Shown in pieces: positions 40,445 through 49,184 of a stretch of 64,000 bases of DNA. Below the pieces are notes generated by a model. It was not told the DNA's origin and ran no database searches. It worked only from the letters and a program-made list of their open reading frames with translations. The stretch lies in NCBI RefSeq assembly GCF_040675855.1, contig NZ_JBEGIK010000001.1, forward strand, positions 62,001 through 126,000, written 5' to 3'. This DNA comes from Microbacterium sp. LWH3-1.2. Lineage in GTDB: Bacteria > Actinomycetota > Actinomycetes > Actinomycetales > Microbacteriaceae. A program made the translations under genes and the position numbers. Every line of letters begins with the position of its first letter. Positions within the stretch are counted from its first letter, which is position 1.

Positions 40445-43400
40445 TCAGACGCGCACGCCGGCGTCCTGGCGGATGACGCTCGGGCCCGCGGGTGTCGCCT
40501 CGACGGCGAGCTGTGCCGGGAGCTGCTCCTTCATCGCGGCGACGTGGCTGATGACGCCGACCGTGCGCCCGCCCTGGCGCAGCTCGTCGAGAGTGCGCAT
40601 GGCGAGGTCGAGCGTCTCCTCATCGAGCGAGCCGAATCCCTCGTCGACGAACAGCGTGTCGAGCCGGATGCCGCCGGCGCGGGCCGTCACGACCTCGGCG
40701 AGCCCGAGGGCCAGCGCGAGAGACGCGAGGAAGGTCTCGCCACCCGACAGCGACTGGGCCGGACGGGACTGGCCGGTGAACGCGTCCATGATCTCGAGGC
40801 CGAGCCCGGAGGCGGCGCCGCGGGCCGCCCGCGCGTCGGTGTGCTGCAGCCGGTAGCGGCCCGACGACATGTCGCTGAGCCGCAGGTTCGCGGCGGCCAC
40901 GATCTCCTCGAGCTCGGCGGCGAGCACGAACGTCTCGAGGTCCATCTTCATCGTGTTGGGGGCGCGGCCCGCAACGGTGTCGGCGAGCCGCGCGATGGCC
41001 GCGGCATCGGCGGCCCGAACGGCGACCCCGGCGTACGCCTGATCGATCTGCATCGCAAGGTCGCGCAGTCCCGCCACGAGCGTGCGCGCGTCGCCCTCGG
41101 CGCGCAGTGCCGCGGTGCGTGCCGCGTCGGCTGCCGCGAGCACGTTCCGCGACGCGTCCGTGTCGACAGGATCGGTGGGAGCGCCGGCGAGTTCGAGCTC
41201 GAGCTCGAGCACGCGGGCGCGCGCAGCCCCGAGCTGTGCGTCGTGCGCCGAGATCCGCTCGGCGAGCGTCTCCGCCGCCCGCGGCGCCACCAGCGCGGCG
41301 GTGACGTCGGCGACATCGGCGAAGACGGATGCCGCGACCCTCTCGTCGACGTCGGCATGTGCCTGCGCGGCCAGCATCGCCGCGCGGTCCGCGTCGGCGC
41401 GGGCGTCGGCCGCCGCGCGGGCGGCGTCGCGGACCGCGGTGGCGTGCGCGACGCGGTCGGCCACGCTCGGATGCTCCCCGCGGGCCGCCTCGACCGCCTC
41501 GCGTGCGGCGGCCACGCGCTCCTGCAACGCCGCGATCCGCGTGCGGGCGTCGGCGAGCTGCTCCGTCAGCGTGGCGCGCGACGTCTCGGCTTCGAGGTCG
41601 AGCGCCGCGAGCCCGGCGCGCCGGGCGGCGAGCGCGTCGCGGCGTTCGACGGCCCGCTCCGCGGCGGCGAGGTCGGCGGCGGCCGCAGCCAGCTGCTCGT
41701 GAAGCGGCTCCACGCCTTCGCCGCCGGCGCGGGCTGCGACCTCGGCGTGGCGTTCCCGCGCTCGCTTCGCCGCGTCCGATGCGGCGCTCTCGTGACGGGA
41801 GGTTGCGTCCCGCTGGGCTTGCGCCGCTGCGAGGATCTCGTCGGTCACCGGCTCATCGGCGGGTGCCGCCGGGGACGGGTGCGCGGTGGCACCGCAGACG
41901 GCGCAGGGCTCACCGTCGACGAGGGTGGTCGCGAGCTCGCCCGCATAGCCGTCGAGGCGGAGCTGCAGCAGCTCGGCGACCCTCGCGGCGGCCGCGGCGG
42001 CCGCACCGGCCGCATCGCGATGGACGATCTCGGCCGCGCGCTGCGCGGCGGCGAACCCCTCGGCCTCGACGGCGGCGGCAAGGCGCGCGGCGATCTCGTC
42101 GTGACGCGCTCGCGCGGGGTCGCGCCGGGAGGCCGCCTCGCGCTGCGCGTCGAGTTCGGTGTCGATGCGTTCGAGTTCCGCCGGCACCTGCGCCCGCTGC
42201 GCATCGAGGGCGACAATGTCGGCTTCGAGCCGCGCAACGCCGGCCGCGGCATCCGTCATCCGCGTCTCGCCGTCAGCGAGGGCGGCCTCCTGCGCGAGCG
42301 CCGCGGTCCACAGGGCGAGCTCGCCGGTGAGCCGCTCGACCACCGCGGTGAGATCATCTGTGTCCGCGTCGTCGGTGCCGGCTACCGCTCGGGCCCAGAC
42401 CGCGTCCGCGGATGCGGCCTGCTCGGCCGTTGCCGCCGCGGTGCGGTCGGCCCGGCGAGCCGTCTCGAGCGGGGCGCGGAGCACCTCGGCCGAACGCGCG
42501 CGGTCGAGTCGCCGGCGGTCTTCTGCGATGAGCGGGCCGGCCGCCTCGAGCGCGATGAGTCGGTCCCGAGCACGACCGAGCTCGGCCTGCGCCTTGGCGA
42601 CCCCGACGCGTTCGAGGTGCGCGGCTTCCGCTGCCGCGCGAGCGTCGTCCGCCTCGGTGCGCTCGCGGGTCAGCGTGTCGAGGCGGTACGAAGCGCGCTG
42701 CTCGCCGAGATCGACGGCGGCTCGTCGCGCTGCGAGGTCGAGCGGCGTGGCGCCGACGGATTCGTCGGCCGGCACCAGCTCATGCGCCGCGATCAGTCTC
42801 TCGGCCTGATCGAGCAAGGTGCGGGCCCGCTCGCCCAGCGCGTCGAGCTCGTGTTGCGCAGCCCTGCTGCGCTCGCCCAGTTCACGGGCGTACTCCTCAT
42901 AGCGGCGGGTACCGAACAGCGCACGCAGCAGCGATTGACGCTCGGTGCCGGAAGCGAGGAGGAACCTCGAGAAGCGGTTCTGCGCGAGCAGGATCACCTG
43001 CTGGAACTGTTGAGCGTTGAGCCCGAGCACCTCGTCCAGGAAGAGCCCGACCTCGCGCGGCTTGGCGGCTCGGCCGATCCATGCTCCGTCCACGAGCTCC
43101 TCGAGCTCTGCACGTGTGGGCTCGGTGGTCAGCCCGCCGCCGCGACGAGCGGGCCGCTGGTACTCCGGGGCCCGGGTCACACGCCAGCGGCGATCGCCGA
43201 CGGTGAACTCGAGGCGAACCTCCGTCGGGTCCTCGGGTTCGCAATGGTCGCTGCGGAGGCGCTTGTCGCCCGTCTCGTACCGGGGCACGCTGCCGTACAG
43301 CGCGAAGCAGACGCCGTCGAGGATGCTCGACTTGCCCGCGCCGGTGCGGCCGGCGATGAGGAAGATGCCGTCGTGCTCGAACGCCTCGAAGTCGACGCTC

Positions 43401-43453
43401 TGCTTCTCGCGGAACGGCCCGAACCCGGTGAGCTCGAGGTGGTGCAGCCTCAC
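40445..43453 (-). CDS. sbcC: Exonuclease SbcCD, ATPase subunit SbcC
   Basis: 1002-aa SMC-like ATPase of the Mre11-Rad50 type. Walker A IAGRTGAGKSSILDGVCFAL (~33-52), Q-loop region VILLAQNRFSRFLLA (~150), two long Ala/Glu/Arg-rich coiled coils, zinc hook PCAVC (~517), signature SLSGGETFLASLALALGLAE (~893) and Walker B LFVDEGFGSLD (~925). With SbcD it cuts hairpins and cleans double-strand ends. Its ATG overlaps the sbcD stop (ATGA). Confidence 0.95.
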   Translation of the reverse strand: MRLHHLELTGFGPFREKQSVDFEAFEHDGIFLIAGRTGAGKSSILDGVCFALYGSVPRYETGDKRLRSDHCEPEDPTEVRLEFTVGDRRWRVTRAPEYQRPARRGGGLTTEPTRAELEELVDGAWIGRAAKPREVGLFLDEVLGLNAQQFQQVILLAQNRFSRFLLASGTERQSLLRALFGTRRYEEYARELGERSRAAQHELDALGERARTLLDQAERLIAAHELVPADESVGATPLDLAARRAAVDLGEQRASYRLDTLTRERTEADDARAAAEAAHLERVGVAKAQAELGRARDRLIALEAAGPLIAEDRRRLDRARSAEVLRAPLETARRADRTAAATAEQAASADAVWARAVAGTDDADTDDLTAVVERLTGELALWTAALAQEAALADGETRMTDAAAGVARLEADIVALDAQRAQVPAELERIDTELDAQREAASRRDPARARHDEIAARLAAAVEAEGFAAAQRAAEIVHRDAAGAAAAAAARVAELLQLRLDGYAGELATTLVDGEPCAVCGATAHPSPAAPADEPVTDEILAAAQAQRDATSRHESAASDAAKRARERHAEVAARAGGEGVEPLHEQLAAAAADLAAAERAVERRDALAARRAGLAALDLEAETSRATLTEQLADARTRIAALQERVAAAREAVEAARGEHPSVADRVAHATAVRDAARAAADARADADRAAMLAAQAHADVDERVAASVFADVADVTAALVAPRAAETLAERISAHDAQLGAARARVLELELELAGAPTDPVDTDASRNVLAAADAARTAALRAEGDARTLVAGLRDLAMQIDQAYAGVAVRAADAAAIARLADTVAGRAPNTMKMDLETFVLAAELEEIVAAANLRLSDMSSGRYRLQHTDARAARGAASGLGLEIMDAFTGQSRPAQSLSGGETFLASLALALGLAEVVTARAGGIRLDTLFVDEGFGSLDEETLDLAMRTLDELRQGGRTVGVISHVAAMKEQLPAQLAVEATPAGPSVIRQDAGVRV

Positions 43454-44613
43454 GCGGTCGCCTCCACCCGCGCCCGCTGCTCCAGCAGCTCACCGACGAG
43501 CTCGGCCTCGCGAGCCGACGCACCCTCGCCCTCGCGCACGTGCGCGAGGAACGCGTCGACGAGCTCGGCGTCGTTGCGGGCGGCGCGCACGCGCTCGGCG
43601 TACGTGCGCGCGTCGCCGGCGCGCGCGGCGACCGGCACGTGGCGCACCTCGGCGCAGAACGGGAACCGTGCGAGCAAACGCCGCATCGGATCGCGCTGCG
43701 GCAGCGGATCCGTATATTCGGCGCGCACCCACTCATCGGCGTGGGTCGCGAAGCGCTCGTCGGTCAGCAGCTCGTCGAGCGTCGCGGTCAGCGTGGTGAC
43801 GGCACGCGGCACCGGCAGCGGGAGCCACTCGACGCGGCCGAGTGCGTCTGGGCCGAGTCCGTCGGCGCCGAGGTCGATCAGCCACGACCCGCGCGGCTTG
43901 TGCCCTTCGTCGAAGCTGTAGTGCAGGGGCGCGCCGGAGTAGCGCACGCGCGGCGACAGCTGCTGCCGCCCGTGGATGTGCCCCAGCGCCATGTAGTCCA
44001 CGCCGTCGAAGGTCGACAGCGGCACGATGTCGAGACCGCCCTGCTGGATGTCGCGCTCGAGATGCGGCGTCGGCTCCACTCCGGCGGCGAAGCAGTGCGC
44101 GACCGCGATCGTGCGTCCGCCTCGGGCCACGGCATCTGCCCGCACCAGATCCATGGCGCGCGCGAGCACATCTGCCTGCGTGCGCACGCCCGGCCAGGCG
44201 CCGCGCAGCAGCACCGGCTCCAGATAGGGGATGCCGTACACGTGGACCGGGCCGTGCTCGTCGTCGACGGTGATCGGGGTGCCGACCGTCGCGGGATCGG
44301 TGATGACGTGGACGCTGTCGCGTAGGAGGCCGGCCTGGAAACCGAGCCGGGCCGCGGAGTCGTGGTTGCCGCTCGTGACGACCACGGTGGCGCCGGCGTC
44401 GGCGAGGCCTCGCAGCGCGTCGGTCAGGAGCGTGTACGCCCCCGCGGCGGGAGTCGCGGAATCGAACACGTCGCCGGCGACGATCACGAGGTCGACGTCG
44501 CGCTCGGTCACCTGGATGACGAGCTCCTCGAGCACACCTCGCAGCACATCGAGCGTGGCGTGGCCGTGGAACGACCGCCCGATGTGCCAATCGGAGGTGT
44601 GCAGGATCCGCAT
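43450..44613 (-). CDS. sbcD: Exonuclease SbcCD, nuclease subunit SbcD
   Basis: 387-aa Mre11-like metallophosphoesterase. Metal-binding motifs: ILHTSDWHIGRSFHG (~3-17), VIVAGDVFDSATPAAG (~48), VVTSGNHDSAARLGF (~85), VAHCFAAG (~190) and YMALGHIHGRQQL (~222). The C-terminal capping domain follows. ATG 44613 is 7 nt from TACCGT (44626-44621 on the minus strand), a leaderless start; the divergent NUDIX gene has its own mirror-image promoter. Confidence 0.95.
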   Translation of the reverse strand: MRILHTSDWHIGRSFHGHATLDVLRGVLEELVIQVTERDVDLVIVAGDVFDSATPAAGAYTLLTDALRGLADAGATVVVTSGNHDSAARLGFQAGLLRDSVHVITDPATVGTPITVDDEHGPVHVYGIPYLEPVLLRGAWPGVRTQADVLARAMDLVRADAVARGGRTIAVAHCFAAGVEPTPHLERDIQQGGLDIVPLSTFDGVDYMALGHIHGRQQLSPRVRYSGAPLHYSFDEGHKPRGSWLIDLGADGLGPDALGRVEWLPLPVPRAVTTLTATLDELLTDERFATHADEWVRAEYTDPLPQRDPMRRLLARFPFCAEVRHVPVAARAGDARTYAERVRAARNDAELVDAFLAHVREGEGASAREAELVGELLEQRARVEATA

Positions 44614-44725
44614 GCTCAACACGGTACGTTCGGCCCCTGACATCGGCGGCGAGGCAGGCCGCGCACCCCGCGAACCGCCGGGGTTTCCGCGTCGGTGCGG
44701 CGCGCACGGCGCGTACCCTCGAGCC

Positions 44726-45199
44726 ATGTCCTTGCCCGGGGTCTGCGTGGTGCTTCTGCTGCGGCGCGGGCCGGAGGGCGTGGAGGTTCTGCTGGGGCGC
44801 AAGCGCGCAGGGCTCGGCCGGGGCAAGGTCGTGGGCATCTGCGGCCGGGTCGAGCCGGGCGAGGGCGCCGACGAGGCCGCTGTGCGCGAAGCCCGGAGGG
44901 AGGTCGGCGTGCGGGTCGAGGCATCCGATCTCTATCTCGCCGGCACGGTCGAGTACCACTTCCCCACCCGGCCCGCGTGGTCGCAGCAGGCGACCGTCTT
45001 CGTCTGCCGGCGGTGGTGGGGCGATCCGGTCGGGAGCGACGGGATGACGCCGCAGTGGTACTCCCTCGACGCCGTGCCCTACGCGCGCATGTGGGACGAC
45101 GCCTCGCGGTGGCTGCCGGGCGTGCTCCGCGGCGGCACCGTCGACGCCCGCTTCACCTTCGGCGCGGACCTCGCCACGGTGGTGCTGACCGCCGAGTGA
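44726..45199 (+). CDS. NUDIX hydrolase, MutT/MTH1-like
   Basis: 157-aa nucleotide-sanitising hydrolase. The Nudix box GRVEPGEGADEAAVREARRE (starting ~38, ending VGV) matches Gx5Ex7REUxEExGU with one substitution (R for the first E of EE). The preceding KRAGLGRGKVVGICG resembles MTH1 and suggests oxidised purine nucleotides as substrates. ATG 44726 is 6 nt after TACCCT (44714-44719). Confidence 0.87.
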   Translation: MSLPGVCVVLLLRRGPEGVEVLLGRKRAGLGRGKVVGICGRVEPGEGADEAAVREARREVGVRVEASDLYLAGTVEYHFPTRPAWSQQATVFVCRRWWGDPVGSDGMTPQWYSLDAVPYARMWDDASRWLPGVLRGGTVDARFTFGADLATVVLTAE

Positions 45200-45300
45200 C
45201 GCCCGGCGCCGGCCGCGCGTCCGCGTCGGCGAGATCCCGGGTCCGGCCGGCTCCGGCGGTGCGCACTCCCCTCCGCACGCCGCCGGACGTATCGTGGAAC

Positions 45301-45861
45301 ATGGCGCACAACGCAGACACCGCTCCACGATCGACCGTGGTGGCGCTCGTCGGAGCCGATAGCGACGAGCTCCTGACCGGCCTCGCCGATGTTCCCGCGC
45401 TCCTGGCCCTGTCGCTCCGTGAGGCCGAGCCGGCGGTGGCCGCGCACCTCGTCGCCTCCGTCTCGATGCCCTACGTCGTCCACGACGCCGACCCGCTCGA
45501 GCACGTCGCCTCGGCCTGGGTCGAGCTCTACGAGGAGCGCGCGACGCTCGGCTCTCTCGAGGCGGAGGTCGACGCCCTCCTGGCGCTGTTCGCGTCGGGC
45601 GAGGCGGTCATGCCCGACTACTACGTCGTGGCCGGCCCCGAGGCGATCGAGGGCACCTGGCGCCACTGGTGGCTCGGCGCTCTCGCTCACCATGCGCCGT
45701 CGCGCGTGCTTCCGGTCGAGGCTTCCGGCACCGCGTTGCGCGCACGGTTGCGCACGCTCCCCGCGTCCCGTCCGTGGCCCGAACCCTCGGCCTGGCTGAC
45801 CCGGGTGCAGTTCGACATCCCCGACCGGGTCGGACTACGCGATCAGCCGGGCGCCGCCTGA
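45301..45861 (+). CDS. Conserved hypothetical protein
   Basis: 186-aa soluble acidic protein with no recognisable motif. Middle part AHLVASVSMPYVVHDADPLEHV and EAIEGTWRHWWLGALAHHAPSR are the most structured segments. ATG 45301 has TATCGT 5 nt upstream. Its stop is 3 nt before the ATG of the next hydrolase, so the two are likely cotranscribed. Confidence 0.65.
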   Translation: MAHNADTAPRSTVVALVGADSDELLTGLADVPALLALSLREAEPAVAAHLVASVSMPYVVHDADPLEHVASAWVELYEERATLGSLEAEVDALLALFASGEAVMPDYYVVAGPEAIEGTWRHWWLGALAHHAPSRVLPVEASGTALRARLRTLPASRPWPEPSAWLTRVQFDIPDRVGLRDQPGAA

Positions 45862-45864
45862 TCC

Positions 45865-46596
45865 ATGGCGGTCGTCGACAGATTCGCGCACGCCGGCGCG
45901 ACGCTCGTCGCCGAGCGCCGCGGGAGCGGCGAGAGGATGTACGTGCTGATCCACGGCATCGGCATGGGCCGCACGGTGTTCGCCGACCTCGAGCGGCATC
46001 TGGGCGACGGCGAGGTCATCGCCTTCGACCTCCCGGGCTACGGGGAGGCCCCCGAACCGCGTCGCGTGCTGACGATCGAGCGCACGGCCGACCTCGTGGC
46101 CGCCTACCTCCGGGCTCACGTGCGCGGGCCTGCGGTCGTCATCGGTCACTCGATGGGCGCGCAGGTCGCGCTCGAGGTCGCGGCGCGCCATCCGGCCGTC
46201 GTCGACCGCATCGTGCTCATCGGACCCACCGTCGACCCGTCCGCCCGGACGGCGCCGCGGCAGCTGTGGCGGCTCCTGCGCGACATCGCCCTCGAGAGCC
46301 CGGTGGTGATCGCGCGCGGTGCCCGGGAGTACGTGCGTGCGGGGCCGCGCCTGCGCGCGAAGTTCCACGCGATGCTCAGGCATCGTCCCGAGGATGTGCT
46401 GCCGCGCGTGGGGGTGCCCGCGCTGGTGCTCCGCGGCCAGGACGATCTCGTCGCCCCACCGGACTGGTGCCGACGGCTCACGGAAGCCCTGCCCGACGGC
46501 CGGCTCGCTGAGGTGGCGGGGCATGGCCACGAGACGATGATCCGGGATGCCGCACCCGCCGCGCGGCTCATCCGCGAGTTCGCCGGATCGGCGTGA
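45865..46596 (+). CDS. Alpha/beta hydrolase
   Basis: 243-aa single-domain alpha/beta hydrolase. Oxyanion loop LIHGIGMGRTVFADL (~31), nucleophile VVIGHSMGAQVALEVAARHP (~92-111), Asp in LRGQDDLVAPPDWC (~195) and His in GHGHETMIRD (~221). No signal peptide. It starts 3 nt after the preceding stop. Substrate unknown. Confidence 0.87.
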   Translation: MAVVDRFAHAGATLVAERRGSGERMYVLIHGIGMGRTVFADLERHLGDGEVIAFDLPGYGEAPEPRRVLTIERTADLVAAYLRAHVRGPAVVIGHSMGAQVALEVAARHPAVVDRIVLIGPTVDPSARTAPRQLWRLLRDIALESPVVIARGAREYVRAGPRLRAKFHAMLRHRPEDVLPRVGVPALVLRGQDDLVAPPDWCRRLTEALPDGRLAEVAGHGHETMIRDAAPAARLIREFAGSA

Positions 46597-46706
46597 GAGC
46601 GCCTCTCGACTGCCGCGTCCGGGCGGAATCCTGCCATACCCGCCACGGCCGGCAATGTCGGAACCCCCGCGTAGGTTTCACCACGTCGGAACCAACGGAG
46701 GAAACC

Positions 46707-46922
46707 ATGTTCGCTGTATACGCCGCCGAACAGCAGTACCGCCACGACACCTGGTCGCGAGACCGCGAGCACGCGCTCCTCGCCTCCATCCGCGAGCGGA
46801 AGGCCGCCGTCGCCTCGCAGCCCCCAGCCCGGGTGATCGCCCGCCCGCGACGCTCCTCGTGGGCTCGGCCGATCGGGTTGCACGTCCCGGAGCACGACCC
46901 CGCGGTCTGCGCCGTCGCGTAG
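46707..46922 (+). CDS. Small hypothetical protein
   Basis: 71-aa basic protein beginning MFAVYAAEQQYRHDTWSR, with an amphipathic helix to ~35 and a Pro/Arg-rich tail ending in CAVA. A strong GGAGGAAACC precedes ATG 46707. Coding composition and the ribosome site support it; no family is recognised. Confidence 0.65.
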   Translation: MFAVYAAEQQYRHDTWSRDREHALLASIRERKAAVASQPPARVIARPRRSSWARPIGLHVPEHDPAVCAVA

Positions 46923-46932
46923 CCGACCACGG

Positions 46933-47385
46933 TCAGGGCGCGCGCGGGTCCGCGGCGGCGGATCCGCGCGTCGCGCCGGCGGTCTGCTGGGCCGCGCGAT
47001 CCTTCGCCACCGCGTCGCCGATCAGTTGACCGCCGCTGCGCAGGAGGGCGCGACGCCACGGCAGGGTGCCCTCGATCTCGATCTGGATCGAGATCGACAG
47101 AATGGTCCGGATGAGGACGATGAGCCCGAGGATCGCGGCGTCCTCCAGCGACGGCTTCGAGGTGATCGTGCGGATCAGGTCAGCCGCGACGAGAACCTCG
47201 AGCCCGAGGAGGATCGCTCCGCCGAGGGTGGTGCGCAGCGTCGTGAACGCCTGCTGCCCTCCCTCATGACGGGCGAGCGATCGAGCCCCGAGCACGAGCG
47301 CGATCACGAAGCCCGCGATCATGGCGGCGGCGCCGATCGCCTCGAAGCCGACGGCGACGGCGGTGAACACCTCCTCCATGTGCAC
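46933..47385 (-). CDS. DUF1622 membrane protein
   Basis: 150-aa protein with three TM helices: FEAIGAAAMIAGFVIALVLG (~14-33), TLGGAILLGLEVLVAADLIR (~53-72) and ILGLIVLIRTILSISIQIEI (~85-104). It matches DUF1622, small membrane proteins of unknown role. GTG 47385 is preferred over ATG 47379 because TAGGCT (47397-47392) is 6 nt upstream, a leaderless start. The region 47380-47414 also forms a perfect 12-bp hairpin covering the start. Confidence 0.82.
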   Translation of the reverse strand: MHMEEVFTAVAVGFEAIGAAAMIAGFVIALVLGARSLARHEGGQQAFTTLRTTLGGAILLGLEVLVAADLIRTITSKPSLEDAAILGLIVLIRTILSISIQIEIEGTLPWRRALLRSGGQLIGDAVAKDRAAQQTAGATRGSAAADPRAP

Positions 47386-47414
47386 GCGCCCAGCCTAGGG
47401 CCGGGCGCGTGCAC
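47380..47414. promoter_or_regulatory. Hairpin overlapping the DUF1622 start and separating it from the next gene
   Basis: GTGCACGCGCCC (47380-47391) pairs perfectly with GGGCGCGTGCAC (47403-47414), loop 11 nt. It lies between two minus-strand genes, so it may end the upstream gene's transcript while its loop carries the -10 of the downstream one. Confidence 0.55.
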
Positions 47415-47435
47415 ATCTCTGGCGGAATCGCGGCA

Positions 47436-48044
47436 TCACCCCGCCGGAGTGCGCCGCGGGTGCGCGGGCTCGTCGGCGTCGCCGGTCGACACCTGTCGCG
47501 CGAGCTCCTCGATGTCGTTCTCCGGCAGCTCTACGCCGGACTGCACGAGGCGCTGGCGGAGCACGTGCGCGATCTCCTCCAGAGGCTCGGTGCCGACGTC
47601 CTGCCGGGTCTGCGCGACGATGCCGGCCACCTTGTCGACGTCAGACGCGTTGTTCTGCGCCATCGCGGGCAGCCGCTGCTCCTGCTCCGGCCCGAGGGCG
47701 CCCGACGTGCGCTGCGCCTCGCTCACGGTCTGCGTCTCGCGGCTCCCGTCCTGACCGTGGTGGTCGACGCCATCCTCTACGACCCCGATTCCGACGGCTT
47801 CGTGAGTCGGTGCGGCCGCCGCGGGCACGGGGGGCTCGGCGTCGCCTGCCTGGGCCGATGTTCTCTCGGTCCACGCAGGCGCTTCCTGGGCGTCCGGGGC
47901 CGGCTCCCCCATCGTGGGGGCGGGATCGGGAGAGTCTTCGCGCACGGGTTCGCCCGGCGCCGGTGTCGACTCGGCACCGGCCGCATCCTCACGATCGGGG
48001 TAGTTGACCCCGGGCTGCTCGTACTCGTCGCCGGTCGTGCTCAT
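47436..48044 (-). CDS. Acidic, partly disordered hypothetical protein
   Basis: 202-aa protein. Residues 1-~100 are low complexity (Pro, Ala, Glu, Asp). The C-terminal ~80 form a helical part, NNASDVDKVAGIVAQTRQDV then LEEIAHVLRQRLVQSGVELP, that looks like a small conserved domain. ATG 48044 shares its A with the TGA of the upstream 79-aa gene (TGATG), so translation is coupled. Confidence 0.65.
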   Translation of the reverse strand: MSTTGDEYEQPGVNYPDREDAAGAESTPAPGEPVREDSPDPAPTMGEPAPDAQEAPAWTERTSAQAGDAEPPVPAAAAPTHEAVGIGVVEDGVDHHGQDGSRETQTVSEAQRTSGALGPEQEQRLPAMAQNNASDVDKVAGIVAQTRQDVGTEPLEEIAHVLRQRLVQSGVELPENDIEELARQVSTGDADEPAHPRRTPAG

Positions 48045-48283
48045 CACGGTTCTTCCCCTCTTCCGGCGTCCGCCGCAAGGTCAGGATCGGCGCCCCGCCG
48101 GGCCGCCTCACCGTCGACGGGGTCGTCGGGCTGCAAAGCGGCATCCGTCAGCAGGTCGGCCTCGGTCGCCGCGGCGCTGCGCTCTCGTGACTCGGTGTCG
48201 TCCACCTGCTCCCAGCCGCCGGGGGCGTCGGCGTTCACGACGCCCTCGGGCAGGTCCTGGGTTCTCGCTCGTTCGCGATCCAT
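48044..48283 (-). CDS. Small acidic hypothetical protein
   Basis: 79-aa acidic protein (MDRERARTQDLPEGVVNAD start), probably disordered. ATG 48283 has AAAGGAGCACGC upstream. Couples by TGATG to the 202-aa acidic protein; the two may act together, role unknown. Confidence 0.6.
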   Translation of the reverse strand: MDRERARTQDLPEGVVNADAPGGWEQVDDTESRERSAAATEADLLTDAALQPDDPVDGEAARRGADPDLAADAGRGEEP

Positions 48284-48377
48284 GCGTGCTCCTTTCGTCC
48301 TCCCCCAGCCTCCGTCGATGCGGCGGACGGCGACACGGGGTTGACAAGGGAGGCCGACGGTGTCGACGCGCGATCCG

Positions 48378-48671
48378 CTACGGACGCGGATTCAGGATGC
48401 CGCGGCGCGAGGGGTTCGCATCGAACCAGTCCGCGACGTACCAGCACACCGGGATGACCTTGCGGTCGCCTCGCGCCTCGAGCTCTTCCACGGCGCGCTC
48501 GACGAGTTCACCGGCGTACCCGTGCCCGCGGAAGGAGGGGATCGTGTAGGCGCGCGTCATGGCCACGGTCCTGCCGTCGTCGCGATAGTCGAGCACGCTC
48601 ACCAGGTCGTCGCCGCGGTGCAGGGTATACCGCGAGGCGTCGGTCTCTTTCGTGAAGCGGAGCTGGGTCAC
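48378..48671 (-). CDS. Small GNAT-type N-acetyltransferase
   Basis: 97-aa protein of the YjdJ/GTP-less short GNAT class (acyl-CoA-binding N-acyltransferase type 2). The acetyl-CoA loop region is AYTIPSFRGHGYAGELVERA (~42-61), followed by VIPVCWYVADWFDANP (~74), typical of these ~95-aa enzymes. GTG 48671. Substrate unknown. Confidence 0.82.
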   Translation of the reverse strand: MTQLRFTKETDASRYTLHRGDDLVSVLDYRDDGRTVAMTRAYTIPSFRGHGYAGELVERAVEELEARGDRKVIPVCWYVADWFDANPSRRGILNPRP

Positions 48672-48817
48672 GCCGACAGGCTACGCCCGCCACGCAGGAC
48701 CGGGACGCGTCGCTCCGTATGTCGCAATGATCGCTCAGCTGACACTCGGTGTCACCCGACGTGGAACTGAGCAATCTGTCACATTCCGAAACGATCTGGG
48801 CCCAGAACCCGTGCGAT
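48672..48817. other. Non-coding region with nested inverted repeats
   Basis: TGACACTCGGTGTCA (48740-48754) is a perfect 6-bp inverted repeat with 3-nt centre, nested within GCTCAG (about 48733) and CTGAGC (about 48767). It lies ~70 bp upstream of the GNAT start and ~65 bp upstream of the next promoter; it may be an operator for either. Confidence 0.5.
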
Positions 48818-48847
48818 TTGACGTTTTTGGACAAAGTCGGTAATAAT
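48818..48847 (+). promoter_or_regulatory. Strong promoter of the leaderless short ORF
   Basis: TTGACG (48818-48823) and AATAAT (48842-48847, 18-nt spacer; or TAATAA with 17). Seven nt then separate the -10 from ATG 48855, so transcription should begin at or next to the A of the ATG. Confidence 0.75.
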
Positions 48848-48854
48848 CGGGCAC

Positions 48855-48956
48855 ATGACTGACAACGCGCTGTATCTGTCCGCCCGGGAGGCGAACAGGA
48901 CTGCCGGCATGATGATGGCCGGCCGCATTGTCATGTGTTGTCGAATGTGCCACTAG
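48855..48956 (+). CDS. Leaderless Cys/Met-rich short ORF, possible regulatory leader peptide
   Basis: 33-codon ORF starting MTDNALYLSAREANRTAG and ending MMMAGRIVMCCRMCH: three adjacent Met codons, then three Cys within the last six residues. A near-consensus promoter is placed so that the mRNA starts at the ATG. No Shine-Dalgarno. The layout resembles the leaderless polycysteine attenuator ORFs described in mycobacteria, where ribosome stalling senses Cys-tRNA. A winged-helix regulator gene starts 228 nt downstream on the same strand. Function is inferred. Confidence 0.6.
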   Translation: MTDNALYLSAREANRTAGMMMAGRIVMCCRMCH

Positions 48957-49184
48957 CACGGTGACCCCCGTCGGACTCCTCCTCCGCTTCTGACCGCAGG
49001 GAGTCCCCCGAAGCACCGGTTTCGTGCGTCGACCACGCGCACCCGGACCCGCTTCGCACACCGCCCAACGTCGGGCACAGACCTCGATCGGCTTTCGGCC
49101 TTTCTCGCCACCGACGACCAGGGCCGCAGCACATCATCTCAACCCGGTTCCGCCATCCGGGTTCCTCCCGCAAGGACCATCATC
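48957..49184 (+). promoter_or_regulatory. 5' region between the short ORF and the winged-helix gene with two hairpins
   Basis: GGACTCC (48973-48979) pairs with GGAGTCC (49000-49006), 17 nt after the short ORF stop. AACCCGG (49141-49147) pairs with CCGGGTT (49157-49163) just before AAGGA (49172-49176) and ATG 49185. These could be an attenuator and a translation-control hairpin; no alternative pairing was proven. Confidence 0.45.

Noticed and set aside
40352..43921. Long plus-strand open frame opposite sbcC
   Set aside because: Antisense shadow of the coiled-coil gene; SbcC motifs are on the minus strand.
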